Shown: positions 6,732 through 14,046, counted from the first letter of the stretch. The stretch is DNA of 14,468 nucleotides from Frondihabitans sp. (GCA_025464735.1 JAODMX010000536.1:1-14468); one strand, 5' to 3'. A program made the numbers and translations. The notes: generated from the sequence alone by a model not told the origin.

Positions 6732-7463
6732 TCACACGACCCAGCGGCGTGCACCCGGTGTCGCCCGCGCGGCACCCGTGGCGTCGAAGGTGAGCACGTC
6801 GATGTCGTGGGCTGCCGTGAGACGGTCGAGGTCCTCTTCGTCGCCGGCGGCGATTGCCGTCGCGATGACGTCAGCGGTGACGATATCGTCCGCGATCACC
6901 GTGACCTGGGTGAACGCCTCGGATCCTCTCCGCCAGATGTGTTGACCACGCTCTGCCGTTCCCGAGGTGGCGACGGCGCAACGGGTCCCCGTCAGTTCGA
7001 CGAGCCCGGCGAGGCGATCGCGGAGCGACGGATCAACGACACCGACGCTCCACGGGGAGCCCTCGTGGCTCCCGCGTGCGAGAACGTCGCCGCCGACGTT
7101 GAGAAGCCAGGCGTCCGCTCGGTCGTCCAGTCGCAGAGCGGCGTCGGCCATCGCCAGGGCCTTCACGACACCGGAGAGGTCGATGACGCCGTCGGGTCGA
7201 TGAGGCGTGAAGGCGCCGGCGGTGCGATTGCGCCAGTCGATGGCCACGGAGTAGGCGTCCCGGACCGACGTCTCGGCACCCGCCAGAGTCAGCTCTCCCT
7301 GCCGGATCCGACTAAGGGCGGAGTCGTCGTCGTAAAGGCTGAACATCTGATCGTACGAGCGAAAGACGGCCTCGACCGCCTCGAGATCGTCGCCCGAGAG
7401 TGCTCCATCGGAGGACCGCAGGCTGACGACGGTTCCCATCGTGCCGAAGACGTGGACCGTCAT
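6732..7463 (-). CDS. apbE: FAD:protein FMN transferase (ApbE family)
   Basis: A 243-residue ApbE-family flavin transferase, near the shorter end of the family. It covalently attaches the FMN part of FAD to a Thr/Ser in SGAT-type motifs of exported FMN-binding proteins, using Mg2+. Conserved elements are GTMGT (residues 7-11), the FTPHRPDGVIDLSGVVKALA block ending near Lys101, NVGGDV (122-127), VATSGTAERGQHIW (164-177), and TADVIATA (197-203) with the metal-binding aspartate. No signal peptide is seen, so it may act in the cytoplasm or be membrane-associated; many actinobacterial ApbEs look like this. ATG 7463 overlaps the TGA of the FMN-binding gene (ATGA), indicating translational coupling with its likely substrate. 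Confidence 0.9.
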   Translation of the reverse strand: MTVHVFGTMGTVVSLRSSDGALSGDDLEAVEAVFRSYDQMFSLYDDDSALSRIRQGELTLAGAETSVRDAYSVAIDWRNRTAGAFTPHRPDGVIDLSGVVKALAMADAALRLDDRADAWLLNVGGDVLARGSHEGSPWSVGVVDPSLRDRLAGLVELTGTRCAVATSGTAERGQHIWRRGSEAFTQVTVIADDIVTADVIATAIAAGDEEDLDRLTAAHDIDVLTFDATGAARATPGARRWVV

Positions 7464-7968
7464 AGCCCGGCCTTGTTGATCGCCGACTGCAGAGAGGTGA
7501 TGTACCCCTCGCTGGTGAAGGTTGCCCCGCTGACGGATTGGATATTTGCGGATTGCGCGCTGATCGCCTCGGTCCGCAAAATCGGTGTCGCGTAGTTGCT
7601 GATCTCGACCGAGCGTCCACCCTGGTCGGTCACCTGGAGTGCCTTGACGTCGGTGATCTTGCCGGCGGAGACGACGATCTCCACCTGGACGGGCCCGTAC
7701 TGGGTCTGGGCCGTGGTGCCTGGAACGTCCCCGAAGCGGTCGAGGCTCCTGAAGACGGCTTGCCGGTCGACGGGGTGGACGACGGCGTCGATGACGCGCC
7801 AGGCGAAGTCGACGGAGTCGTGCCTCCCGCCGAGGAACCGCCGGAGGTACCCGCGGCCGGGGTCGTCGTGGTCGTTGTCGCGGCGACCTGGGCCGCCCCG
7901 ATCTGCCAACCGATGACAAGGACCGCGGCGGAGGAGACGATGCCACCGGCGACGGCGCGCGCTCTCAT
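7460..7968 (-). pseudogene. FMN-binding domain protein, frameshifted
   Basis: The ATG at 7968 overlaps the reductase stop (ATGA) and begins an N-terminal hydrophobic signal/anchor (to about residue 30). A Ser/Thr/Pro/Gly linker follows, to SGTFQ at residue 83 (codon 7722-7720). That frame then degenerates and stops at 7630-7632. The expected continuation, GTTAQTQYGPVQVEIVV through SGATFTS to GYITSLQSAINKAGL, is in another frame from 7720 to the stop at 7460-7462. Adding one C to the CC at 7719-7720 (plus strand) would join both parts into a normal 169-residue protein. The domain contains the ApbE target motif; the predicted flavinylated Thr is codon 7522-7520. No slippery heptamer is present, so programmed frameshifting is unlikely. 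The gene is either a recent pseudogene or contains a sequencing error. Confidence 0.8.
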
Positions 7969-9404
7969 GCGTTGAACCTTTCCTGGTGGATCTGGTGCTC
8001 GGGCACTCCTGCGATCCGGGCGTCGCGGACGACGAGATCCGTCCAGGCCTGTGGGCCGCAGACGTAGAGGTCCGATTCAAGGAGGTGGGGAAACGTTGAC
8101 GCGAGCGTCACGCCGCGGTTCCAGTCCTCGGCGGACTGCCATGCGTCGCCGTGAGCTGGACGAGGGCCGATCATGCCGAAGATTTCGCTCTTCGTGTCGC
8201 GCGCGAGAGCGGCGACCTCGTTCCAGAGGTAGCGCTGATCGGGATCCGACCCGCGAAGCAGGATCGCGGCCTCGTGAGGGCGCAGGTGGGAGTCCTCGAG
8301 CAGCGATCGGATGGGAGTGATTCCGATTCCGGAGGCGATGAGCGTCAGATAGGGCGCTGTTCGCGCCTTCGCAGTGAACAGGCCGTAGGGACCCTCGAGA
8401 GAAACGAACGCGCCCGGTCGGATCCCACCGAGACGACGAGACCCGGCGCCCAGGGCGCGCACCGTGATTCGTGCTCGATCCTCGTCCGGGACGGCGGAGA
8501 ACGACACCGGATGGGCGTGCCACCAGGTCTTCGCCGTCCAGAACCGCCACACACCGTATTGGCCGCCTTGGACGCCGAGTCGGGTCAGGTCGCGCCCGGA
8601 GAGGTGAATGGAGACGACGCCGGGAGCAATCGGCACGACGTCGATCACGCGGATCCGATGCCGGAACGTGACCACCGTGGGCATGATGAACCGATAGACG
8701 GCGATCGCTCCCAACGCGAAAACATAGAGAAGGATCCAGTAGACCCGCTGCCAGGTTCCGGACCCCATGACGGTACCGACGCTCAGCTGGTGCGGCAGTG
8801 CCACGGCGACCGCGGCATAGCTCAGCAGGTGGATGACATGCCACGCCTCGTAGGGAAGCCGACGCCGGACGGTCACGACGGAGGTGACGACGACGGCGAT
8901 GAAGAGGCCGAGCGCCAGATAGGCCAGCGGCATGTTGTGCAGGGTTGTGAAGAGCGAGATCGTCTCGCCGACAGGGTTCGTCCGATCGGCCAGCCCATAG
9001 CCGATGGTGACCAGGGAGGCATGGACGAGGATGAGGTACAGGACCGGCTTGCCGAGCGACCGGTGCACCGCAATGGCACGATCCGTGCCGAACACTCTGT
9101 CGACGAGGGGCACGCGGGCGGCTAGCACGATCATGACGAGTACGAGGTCGGTCGCGATCAGGCCGGCGATGATGCCGAATGCCGTGACGATCGCGGCGAA
9201 GCTCGTGAGGATATGGGCACCGGGAGAGGCCAGGTAAAGCGCGACGGCGACGGCGACGGAGAACCAGACGAGGATGCCGAGGGCATCGACGGCCGCGCTT
9301 CGCCGCTGGTGGTCGCGGCGGCGGGTTCTCCTGGCGGTCTGGATGCTGGGCGCCGGGGCGTGTGGAAGGCGTTTCGTTGTGCGGGATCCGAGAGTATTGG
9401 TCAC
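7965..9404 (-). CDS. Ferric reductase-like transmembrane flavocytochrome (NAD(P)H, FAD, haem)
   Basis: A 479-residue protein with an N-terminal basic tail, a six-helix ferric-reductase-like domain at about residues 40-240, and a ferredoxin-NADP reductase-type module from about 250 to the end. Candidate haem ligands are His114, His128, His189, His192 and His205. The flavin-binding motif is HPVSFS (298-303, an RxYS/T variant), the diphosphate loop is around GPYG (338-341), the nicotinamide nucleotide loop is GIGITP (359-364), and CGP is at 449-451. It would move electrons from cytoplasmic NAD(P)H through FAD and haem to an external acceptor. The adjacent FMN-binding protein and ApbE suggest that the acceptor is a flavinylated protein rather than iron directly. 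GTG 9404 is well supported by AAGGAGG at 9416-9410. The stop overlaps the next ATG. Confidence 0.9.
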   Translation of the reverse strand: MTNTLGSRTTKRLPHAPAPSIQTARRTRRRDHQRRSAAVDALGILVWFSVAVAVALYLASPGAHILTSFAAIVTAFGIIAGLIATDLVLVMIVLAARVPLVDRVFGTDRAIAVHRSLGKPVLYLILVHASLVTIGYGLADRTNPVGETISLFTTLHNMPLAYLALGLFIAVVVTSVVTVRRRLPYEAWHVIHLLSYAAVAVALPHQLSVGTVMGSGTWQRVYWILLYVFALGAIAVYRFIMPTVVTFRHRIRVIDVVPIAPGVVSIHLSGRDLTRLGVQGGQYGVWRFWTAKTWWHAHPVSFSAVPDEDRARITVRALGAGSRRLGGIRPGAFVSLEGPYGLFTAKARTAPYLTLIASGIGITPIRSLLEDSHLRPHEAAILLRGSDPDQRYLWNEVAALARDTKSEIFGMIGPRPAHGDAWQSAEDWNRGVTLASTFPHLLESDLYVCGPQAWTDLVVRDARIAGVPEHQIHQERFNA

Positions 9405-9409
9405 GACGA

Positions 9410-9416
9410 CCTCCTT
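9410..9416 (-). promoter_or_regulatory. Strong ribosome-binding site for the ferric reductase-like gene
   Basis: The minus strand reads AAGGAGG five bases before GTG 9404. It is a near-perfect anti-16S match and decides the non-ATG start. Confidence 0.85.
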
Positions 9417-9450
9417 TCCGCTCGATCTCGAGTCTCCAGAGTGGGACGGG

Positions 9451-9456
9451 ACCCTA
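9451..9456 (-). promoter_or_regulatory. Weak candidate -10 in the kinase-reductase gap
   Basis: The 92-base gap between the sensor kinase stop (9497) and the reductase start (9404) is the largest within this gene block. On the minus strand it holds TAGGGT, a TANNNT-type -10, but no good -35 lies 16-19 bases upstream. If real, the reductase group could be driven separately, perhaps activated by the adjacent response regulator. I see no clear direct repeats for regulator binding. Confidence 0.2.
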
Positions 9457-9496
9457 TGCGGAAACCTCCGAATCGGGCATCACTGCCTTCGAGAAC

Positions 9497-10924
9497 TCAC
9501 ATCTTCGGCAGCCGAATGGTGACCGCTGCGCCTCCCCTATCACGATTGTCGATGTCTGCGGTGCCGCCGGCCCGCTGTGCCAGGCCTCGAACGAGCGCGA
9601 GGCCAAGGCCGCTTCCCCCGCGAACTCGTCGGCGTGAGTCGTCGGCACGCGAGAACCTGTCGAAGGCGAGTGGAAGGAATTCCTCCGGCAGTCCCGGTCC
9701 CTGATCGGTGACGGTCAGGATGAGGCCCTTCTCCTCGTCGTCCTCCTGCTCGAGAGTCGCGCGAACGAGGGCGCCGTCCGGGCTGAAGGTGATGGCGTTG
9801 CCGAGGAGGTTGTCGCAGATGCGGCCGAATGAGGTTGGCGTGACGCGGTAGACCACCTCTGGCTCGTCGATGTCGTCAACGAAGTAGTCGATGGTGATTG
9901 CGCCGGCGCCAGGACCGACGCGGGCCCGATCGACGGCTTCCAGGAGTTCCCGAGTGAGCTGCGCGGCGGTCGAGGCCGATCGGTCGGTCGACGAGTCGTC
10001 AGTCTGGTCGAGCCGCGAGAGTTCGAGGAGGGTCGTGGCGAGGTCGGAAAGGCGCCCGAGGGCGGCTTCCGCGGCGATGATCTCGCCCTCGAGAGCCTGC
10101 GCGTCGCCGAAGGACCGATGTGCCAACTCGAGTCGCGCAGTCAACGCGGCGATCGGCGTGCGGAGTTCATGACTGGCGTCGGACACAATCTGTCGTTCGT
10201 GGTCGGCCCCCGCTCGGAGCCGCGCTATGAACGCGTTCAGTGTTTCGGCGAGCTCGGAGAGCTCGTCACCGGCTCGTGACACCGGCAGAGCCTCACGGGA
10301 GTCGGCGCGGCTGATCTGAAGGGCGGATTGCGCGAGGCGTCGCACCGGCCGCAAAGACAGACTCGACAGGAGCCAAGCGGCGCCACCGAACGCCACGAAC
10401 GCCGCGATCAGGCCGATGACGAGCGACCTGTCCAGCGCTGCGATGGTGAGATCGCCGGATGCGGTGCTGCGCGCAGCCCACAGAGTGAACTGACCCCGAC
10501 TGGTGGCGAGATGTTCTTCGACGACCACGTAGGTGATGCCGCCGCTGGAGACGCGCCGGGTCGGCGCCTCGGAGTTACGGTCCGGGTCGCCCCTCGTCAC
10601 GAAATCCTTGTCATGCAGATCCCGGTCGGCGAGATTCGCCTGGAGTTCGCGCGGCAACGTGTTCACGAGGAATTTTCCGGATTCGGCGCGGACTGCGATC
10701 AGGACACCCGAGGACGGCTTGTCGGGCGTCTCGAAGGGATTGTTCTGCAGGTCGGAGATATACGGAGCGAGATCGCTCTCGGCGAGCGTCTGTTCACTGC
10801 TGGCGGTCGCCGTGCGGATCTGAAAGGTCATGAGGGCCGCGACTCCGGCGAGGACGACGCCTGCGACAAGGAGACTGCCGAGGGTGATCCTGATCTGGAT
10901 CGGCAGTGACCTCAGCCGCCTCAT
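9497..10924 (-). CDS. Two-component sensor histidine kinase
   Basis: A 475-residue membrane kinase. Transmembrane segments lie at about residues 13-34 and 167-190, enclosing a sensor domain of about 130 residues with no recognised fold. A HAMP linker follows at about 190-240. The dimerisation/phosphoacceptor domain contains SDASHELRTPIAAL, with His252 as the phosphorylated residue. The catalytic ATP-binding domain has an N box around DNLLGNAITFSPDG (Asn372, Asn376), then DQGPGLP (407-413) and GGSGLGLALV (436-445). It resembles MprB/CutS-type actinobacterial kinases. ATG 10924 overlaps the response-regulator stop (ATGA), so the two are made together. The signal is unknown; the neighbourhood suggests metal, redox or envelope stress. 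Confidence 0.93.
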   Translation of the reverse strand: MRRLRSLPIQIRITLGSLLVAGVVLAGVAALMTFQIRTATASSEQTLAESDLAPYISDLQNNPFETPDKPSSGVLIAVRAESGKFLVNTLPRELQANLADRDLHDKDFVTRGDPDRNSEAPTRRVSSGGITYVVVEEHLATSRGQFTLWAARSTASGDLTIAALDRSLVIGLIAAFVAFGGAAWLLSSLSLRPVRRLAQSALQISRADSREALPVSRAGDELSELAETLNAFIARLRAGADHERQIVSDASHELRTPIAALTARLELAHRSFGDAQALEGEIIAAEAALGRLSDLATTLLELSRLDQTDDSSTDRSASTAAQLTRELLEAVDRARVGPGAGAITIDYFVDDIDEPEVVYRVTPTSFGRICDNLLGNAITFSPDGALVRATLEQEDDEEKGLILTVTDQGPGLPEEFLPLAFDRFSRADDSRRRVRGGSGLGLALVRGLAQRAGGTADIDNRDRGGAAVTIRLPKM

Positions 10925-11610
10925 GGAGTAGCCGGGACGTCGGCCCGGTAGCCGATTCCGCGGACAGTCGCGATCGACACGATCGATTCTGCAGCGGACA
11001 ATTTCTTGCGAACGTAGCTGACGTACTGGTCGACGATTGTCGGGTCGAAATGCTCTGGGGAACCCCAGACCTCGGTGAGGATCTCAGCCCGGCTGACAGT
11101 GCCGGGCGAGGATTGCAGGAGGAAGCGGAGGAGCGAGAACTCCTTGACGCTGAAAGCCACCACGTGACCGGCAACGCGGGCACGGACCGAGGTGGTGTCC
11201 AACTGCAGGTCACCTGCTTCGACGAGGGCAGGCGAGGCCACCGGGCTCGCTTGCCGACGCAATTGGGCACGGATCCGAGCGTGCAGCTCGGCGAGCGAGA
11301 ACGGTTTGGTCAGGTAGTCGTCCGCCCCCGAGTCCAGACCGAAGATGCGATCGTCGACCGCGTCCCTGGCGGTCACGAGAATGACCGGGAAGAGCTTTCC
11401 CGATTCCCGCAGTCGACGGCAGATTTCGAATCCGGTCATCTCGGGCAGCATGACATCAATGGCTGCCGCATCGAAGTCGTCGCCGTTCGCTGAGATGAGG
11501 GCTTCCATGCCGTTGCTCACGGCGGTGACGATGTGCCCTTCGGCCATGAGGCTGGCGGTCACGAGTTCGCGCATCTCCGCGTCGTCCTCGACGACCAGGA
11601 TCTTCGCCAT
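10921..11610 (-). CDS. OmpR/PhoB-family response regulator
   Basis: A 229-residue regulator. The receiver domain (1-120) has the acidic pair Asp9/Asp10, phosphoacceptor Asp52 in IDVMLPEMTG, Thr80 and Lys102 in TKPF. The C-terminal winged helix (about 130-225) has the OmpR-type features VVAFSVKEFSLLRFLLQSSPG and DQYVSYVRKKL followed by IATVRGIGYRA. ATG 11610 is supported by GGGAGG about seven bases upstream and by the exact MAKILVVEDD beginning; the open frame continues upstream into the transporter gene but is not coding there. It lies 26 bases after the VIT1-type gene, so cotranscription is likely. Targets may include the downstream reductase operon, by position only. Confidence 0.93.
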   Translation of the reverse strand: MAKILVVEDDAEMRELVTASLMAEGHIVTAVSNGMEALISANGDDFDAAAIDVMLPEMTGFEICRRLRESGKLFPVILVTARDAVDDRIFGLDSGADDYLTKPFSLAELHARIRAQLRRQASPVASPALVEAGDLQLDTTSVRARVAGHVVAFSVKEFSLLRFLLQSSPGTVSRAEILTEVWGSPEHFDPTIVDQYVSYVRKKLSAAESIVSIATVRGIGYRADVPATP

Positions 11611-11636
11611 CCGTCCGCCTCCCCGCCGCGACGCCG

Positions 11637-12368
11637 CTATGCGATGCCGCTCGTGTGCAGAAGCATACCGATGGCGAAGGTGGCGGCCAGAGCGAGAGCC
11701 CCGCCGATCACGACCCGCAGTGTGGCCACGGCCTTCGACCCGCCCCCGATGCGGGCGCCGAGCGCGCCGGTGAGCGCAAGCGCCAGGAGGACCGCGACGA
11801 ACGTGATCGGGACACGAAGGGCGGTCGGTGGCAGCAGGATGGCGACCATCGGGAGGATCGCGCCGATCGTGAAGGCGAGAGCCGAAGCGCCCGCCGCCTG
11901 CCACGGGCTGACGACGTCGTCTTCATCGATGTTCAGCTCCATTGCCAGGTGCGCTTGGAGGGCGTCCTTGGCCGTGAGCTCTGTCGCGACACGCTCGGCC
12001 GTTCCCCTCGTCAGGCCGCGGACCTCGTACAGCTGCGTCAGCTCTTCGAGTTCGGCTTCGGGATCGTCCTCGAGCTCCTGCCGCTCCTTCGCGATCAATG
12101 CGCGCTGACTGTCACGCTGACTGCTGACGGACACGTACTCGCCGAGTGCCATCGAGATGGCCCCGCCGACGAGCCCTGCGACGCCGGCGGTGGCGATCGC
12201 CCCGGTTGACGTCGTGGCGCCGGCGACGCCGACGACGATGGCCGCCACGGAGACGATGCCATCGTTGGCGCCCAGGACGCCGGCACGCAGCCAGTTCAAT
12301 CGCTCGGCAAGATTGCCGGCATGCTGTTCGCCCTCGTGCGGGGTCGGGACGGTCTCGGATTGAGTCAT
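11637..12368 (-). CDS. VIT1/CCC1-family iron/manganese transporter
   Basis: A 243-residue membrane protein of the VIT/CCC1 family, which moves Fe2+ and/or Mn2+ out of the cytoplasm. The first helix has the family signature WLRAGVLGANDGIVSVAAIV (Asp36). The second helix region ISMALGEYVSVSSQRD carries conserved Met and Glu residues. A charged cytosolic metal-binding helical segment (about 85-145) is rich in Glu (KERQELEDDPEAELEEL), and three further hydrophobic helices end the protein. There is no fused ferritin-like domain. ATG 12368 is preferred over an in-frame ATG at 12398 because the family homology begins just after it; the ribosome site (GAGGG, about 11 bases upstream) is modest. A DtxR/IdeR-like box lies 37 bases upstream. 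Confidence 0.9.
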   Translation of the reverse strand: MTQSETVPTPHEGEQHAGNLAERLNWLRAGVLGANDGIVSVAAIVVGVAGATTSTGAIATAGVAGLVGGAISMALGEYVSVSSQRDSQRALIAKERQELEDDPEAELEELTQLYEVRGLTRGTAERVATELTAKDALQAHLAMELNIDEDDVVSPWQAAGASALAFTIGAILPMVAILLPPTALRVPITFVAVLLALALTGALGARIGGGSKAVATLRVVIGGALALAATFAIGMLLHTSGIA

Positions 12369-12404
12369 GAAGCAAGGTTCCCTCGCAAATGGCCGCAATT
12401 CCAG

Positions 12405-12423
12405 CCTGGTAAGCCTTGCCTGA
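12405..12423 (-). promoter_or_regulatory. Candidate DtxR/IdeR-family iron (or manganese) box
   Basis: The minus strand reads TCAGGCAAGGCTTACCAGG, matching 12 of 19 positions of the DtxR/IdeR consensus TTAGGTTAGGCTAACCTAA, including the whole AGG-N2-AGGCT-N-ACC core. The arms on either side of the central base agree at six of nine positions. Its placement just upstream of an iron/manganese transporter gene is exactly where such a site would be expected. Whether an iron-type (DtxR) or manganese-type (MntR) regulator uses it is undetermined. Confidence 0.6.
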
Positions 12424-12431
12424 CCCGCACT

Positions 12432-12464
12432 GAGGCCGCGGCTCTTCCTGGATGACGCCGCCTC
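12432..12464. terminator. Weak hairpin after the saccharopine dehydrogenase-like gene
   Basis: GAGGC (12432-12436) and GGC (12440-12442), with a three-base bulge, can pair with GCCGCCTC (12457-12464) across a 14-base loop. It sits just downstream of the minus-strand gene ending at 12473 and upstream of the iron box. No T run follows, so termination here is only possible. Confidence 0.25.
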
Positions 12465-12472
12465 GGCCGGGG

Positions 12473-13558
12473 TCAGTCGGCGAGGATAGTGGCGCCGGCT
12501 GCGATCGCGATCTCGGGGCCGAACGCCGCGGCGGGAGTGAACGCGCCGTGCGGGGAGTCGTCACGCAGCAGAGCGGAGATGACTGCCAGGAGAACGTCGG
12601 CGGTGAAGTCCATGGCGTCGGCGGCGCGCAGCCAGGCCTCGCGTGTCGTGCCGTCCGCCCATTCGACGGTGGAGTGGCCCCAGGAGAACGGTCGCGGCCG
12701 GGGCGCCGCCTTCGTCTTGCTCCGAGCCATGCTCGTGAGCATCACACGGCGCAACGCGGGCACGGTCCGGAGGAGGAGGCTCAGAAGAGGCAGCACGGCA
12801 CGCACGACCGGATTCGTCGGTGCGAAGGACGACGTGAACTCGACCGAGGGCGCTCCACTCGCCGCGTGAGCCACGAACAGCTCGCCGGAGGGGACGGCCG
12901 CCGACGACACCGAGGTACCGTCGGGCAGCTGATGTTTCCGGGCGTTCGAGCCGAGTCGACTCGGAACGAGGTCGCCGTTGCGATACACCCTGCCGCCGCT
13001 CGTGATGACGTCGACGCTCGTCGCGGCGAACGCGTCCCCCACGACTCCAGTCTCGGAGGCGAAGGAGGCGAGGGCGTCCACCTGAACGCGGACCGGTGTC
13101 GGCATATCCGCGCAGAGACGGACGACCACCGCTTCGGTCGCAAGGACCCCGAAGCCGGCACCGGTGATCAGCGTGCTCCCCGCTCTCGACGCTTGGTCGT
13201 GGAGACCGGCCATGGCCGATACCGACGCGAGATCATTGGCAATATCCACGTAGCGCCTACCGGGCAGGCAGGACTCCGCGAGTGGGCGCGCTGTCTCGCC
13301 GTAGGATCCGAGAAGGTTCACGACGACTCGCGGTCGGGCCTTCTGGACTGCTGCGAGCATGTCGCCGAAATTGGCCAGGGCCTTTGTCGTCACCGCGGCC
13401 GCCGGCAGCGAAGCGACCAGGCGCTGCAGCCCTTCCTCGGACCGGCCGACGAGGACGACGTTGGGAATCTCGGCCGAGGCGAGCCGCAGCGCCAGCGCTC
13501 GCCCCACTCGTCCGGTCGCCCCCAGGATCCAGATTTCGTTCGTTCGTGTTTGGTCCAT
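12473..13558 (-). CDS. Saccharopine dehydrogenase-like NAD(P)-binding oxidoreductase
   Basis: A 361-residue protein with an N-terminal Rossmann fold whose nucleotide loop is ILGATGRVGRALALRLA (about residues 10-26). VVNLLGSYG and the YVDIANDLASV block typical of saccharopine dehydrogenase NADP-binding domain proteins and trans-acting enoyl reductases follow. The C-terminal half has weaker similarity and no clear membrane segments apart from a moderately hydrophobic LLSLLLRTV stretch. ATG 13558 has GGAGG five bases upstream. It is divergent from the ArsR gene across 119 bases. True lysine-pathway saccharopine dehydrogenase is unlikely, since no lysine genes adjoin it; such proteins are commonly annotated only by fold. 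The substrate is unknown. Confidence 0.8.
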   Translation of the reverse strand: MDQTRTNEIWILGATGRVGRALALRLASAEIPNVVLVGRSEEGLQRLVASLPAAAVTTKALANFGDMLAAVQKARPRVVVNLLGSYGETARPLAESCLPGRRYVDIANDLASVSAMAGLHDQASRAGSTLITGAGFGVLATEAVVVRLCADMPTPVRVQVDALASFASETGVVGDAFAATSVDVITSGGRVYRNGDLVPSRLGSNARKHQLPDGTSVSSAAVPSGELFVAHAASGAPSVEFTSSFAPTNPVVRAVLPLLSLLLRTVPALRRVMLTSMARSKTKAAPRPRPFSWGHSTVEWADGTTREAWLRAADAMDFTADVLLAVISALLRDDSPHGAFTPAAAFGPEIAIAAGATILAD

Positions 13559-13665
13559 GCGTTCCTCCGCCGGCGCGCCAGTGACGACAGGATGTGACGT
13601 CTCGGCCGCAGTCTATGACTCACAATGTCGTCAGTGACCGGGGCGGGGAAGGGGGGCATTTGTGC

Positions 13666-13671
13666 CATAAT
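13666..13671 (+). promoter_or_regulatory. Candidate -10 for the ArsR-CDF operon, leaderless
   Basis: CATAAT is followed by six bases and then ATG 13678, which places the predicted transcription start at the A of the start codon. No usable ribosome site exists close to ATG 13678 (the G-run at 13651-13656 is 21 bases away). A good -35 is not seen, which is acceptable for a regulated promoter but lowers confidence. Confidence 0.45.
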
Positions 13672-13691
13672 CTGCGTATGGATGCAGATAA
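13668..13691. promoter_or_regulatory. Candidate ArsR-family operator dyad over the start codon
   Basis: TAATCTGC-N8-GCAGATAA is an inverted repeat with seven of eight positions matching per arm and a perfect six-base ATCTGC/GCAGAT core. It covers most of the -10, the predicted transcription start and the first codons, so a bound repressor would block initiation. ArsR/SmtB proteins typically bind such imperfect dyads at their own promoters. Confidence 0.55.
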
Positions 13692-14042
13692 GCAAGTGTG
13701 CGGACGCTACCCGGACAGTCAGTACGTCGAATTGGCCGTCGAGATCTTCGGGATGCTCGCCGATGCCACGCGGGTGCGGATCATCCTCGCCCTCCGAGAC
13801 GATGAGCTCTCGGTGAACCACCTTGCTGACATCCTCGACAAGACGCCCGCCTCGGTGTCGCAGCACCTCGCGAAACTTCGTCTCGCGCGGATCGTGTCAA
13901 CGCGGCAGGACGACACGCGAGTCTTCTACCGTCTGGCGAACGAGCACGCGAGCCAGCTCGTGAGCGATGCCATCTTCCAGGCCGAGCACAGCCTCGGCGG
14001 TTCCCCACGGCACCACCACGCGGTCGACGAGCAGGCCTCGGC

Positions 14043-14046
<4 letters not shown>
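13678..14046 (+). CDS. ArsR/SmtB-family metal-responsive repressor, KmtR-like
   Basis: A 122-residue ArsR-family repressor. The winged helix-turn-helix includes EIFGMLADATRVRIILAL and ELSVNHLADILDKTPASVSQ, then HLAKLRLARIVSTRQDDTRVFYRL. The C-terminal helix and tail carry His90, Glu103, His104 and His112-His114 (AEHSLGGSPRHHH). From memory, the Ni/Co sensor KmtR of Mycobacterium tuberculosis uses His88, Glu101, His102, His110 and His111; the spacing here is identical with an offset of two. Ni(II)/Co(II) sensing is therefore a good inference. There is no Cys-based ELCVCDL metal site. It would repress itself and the overlapping CDF exporter. An in-frame ATG at 13594 is rejected because it lacks family similarity and lies upstream of the promoter. 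Confidence 0.9.

Noticed and set aside
5387..6793. Long plus-strand open frame (468 codons) opposite the phosphoesterase gene
   Set aside because: It is antisense to a complete gene with clear catalytic motifs and a Tat signal. Its translation is low complexity with many Arg/Gly/Val and no family features, as expected from GC-rich mirror frames.
7700..7735. Programmed ribosomal frameshifting in the FMN-binding gene
   Set aside because: No X-XXY-YYZ slippery heptamer or obvious downstream stem is present, and programmed shifts are not known for this family. A base error or mutation is simpler.
8151..9125. Plus-strand open frame (324 codons) opposite the ferric reductase-like gene
   Set aside because: Shadow of a well-supported gene; the translation is charged and low complexity with no motif.
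12452..13597. Plus-strand open frame (381 codons) opposite the saccharopine dehydrogenase-like gene
   Set aside because: The minus-strand frame has a Rossmann motif and a strong ribosome site. The plus-strand translation is Arg/Gly-rich without recognisable domains.
13594..13677. Upstream ATG start for the ArsR protein
   Set aside because: The extra 28 residues have no family similarity and the start precedes the best promoter element. The KmtR-like sequence begins at 13678.
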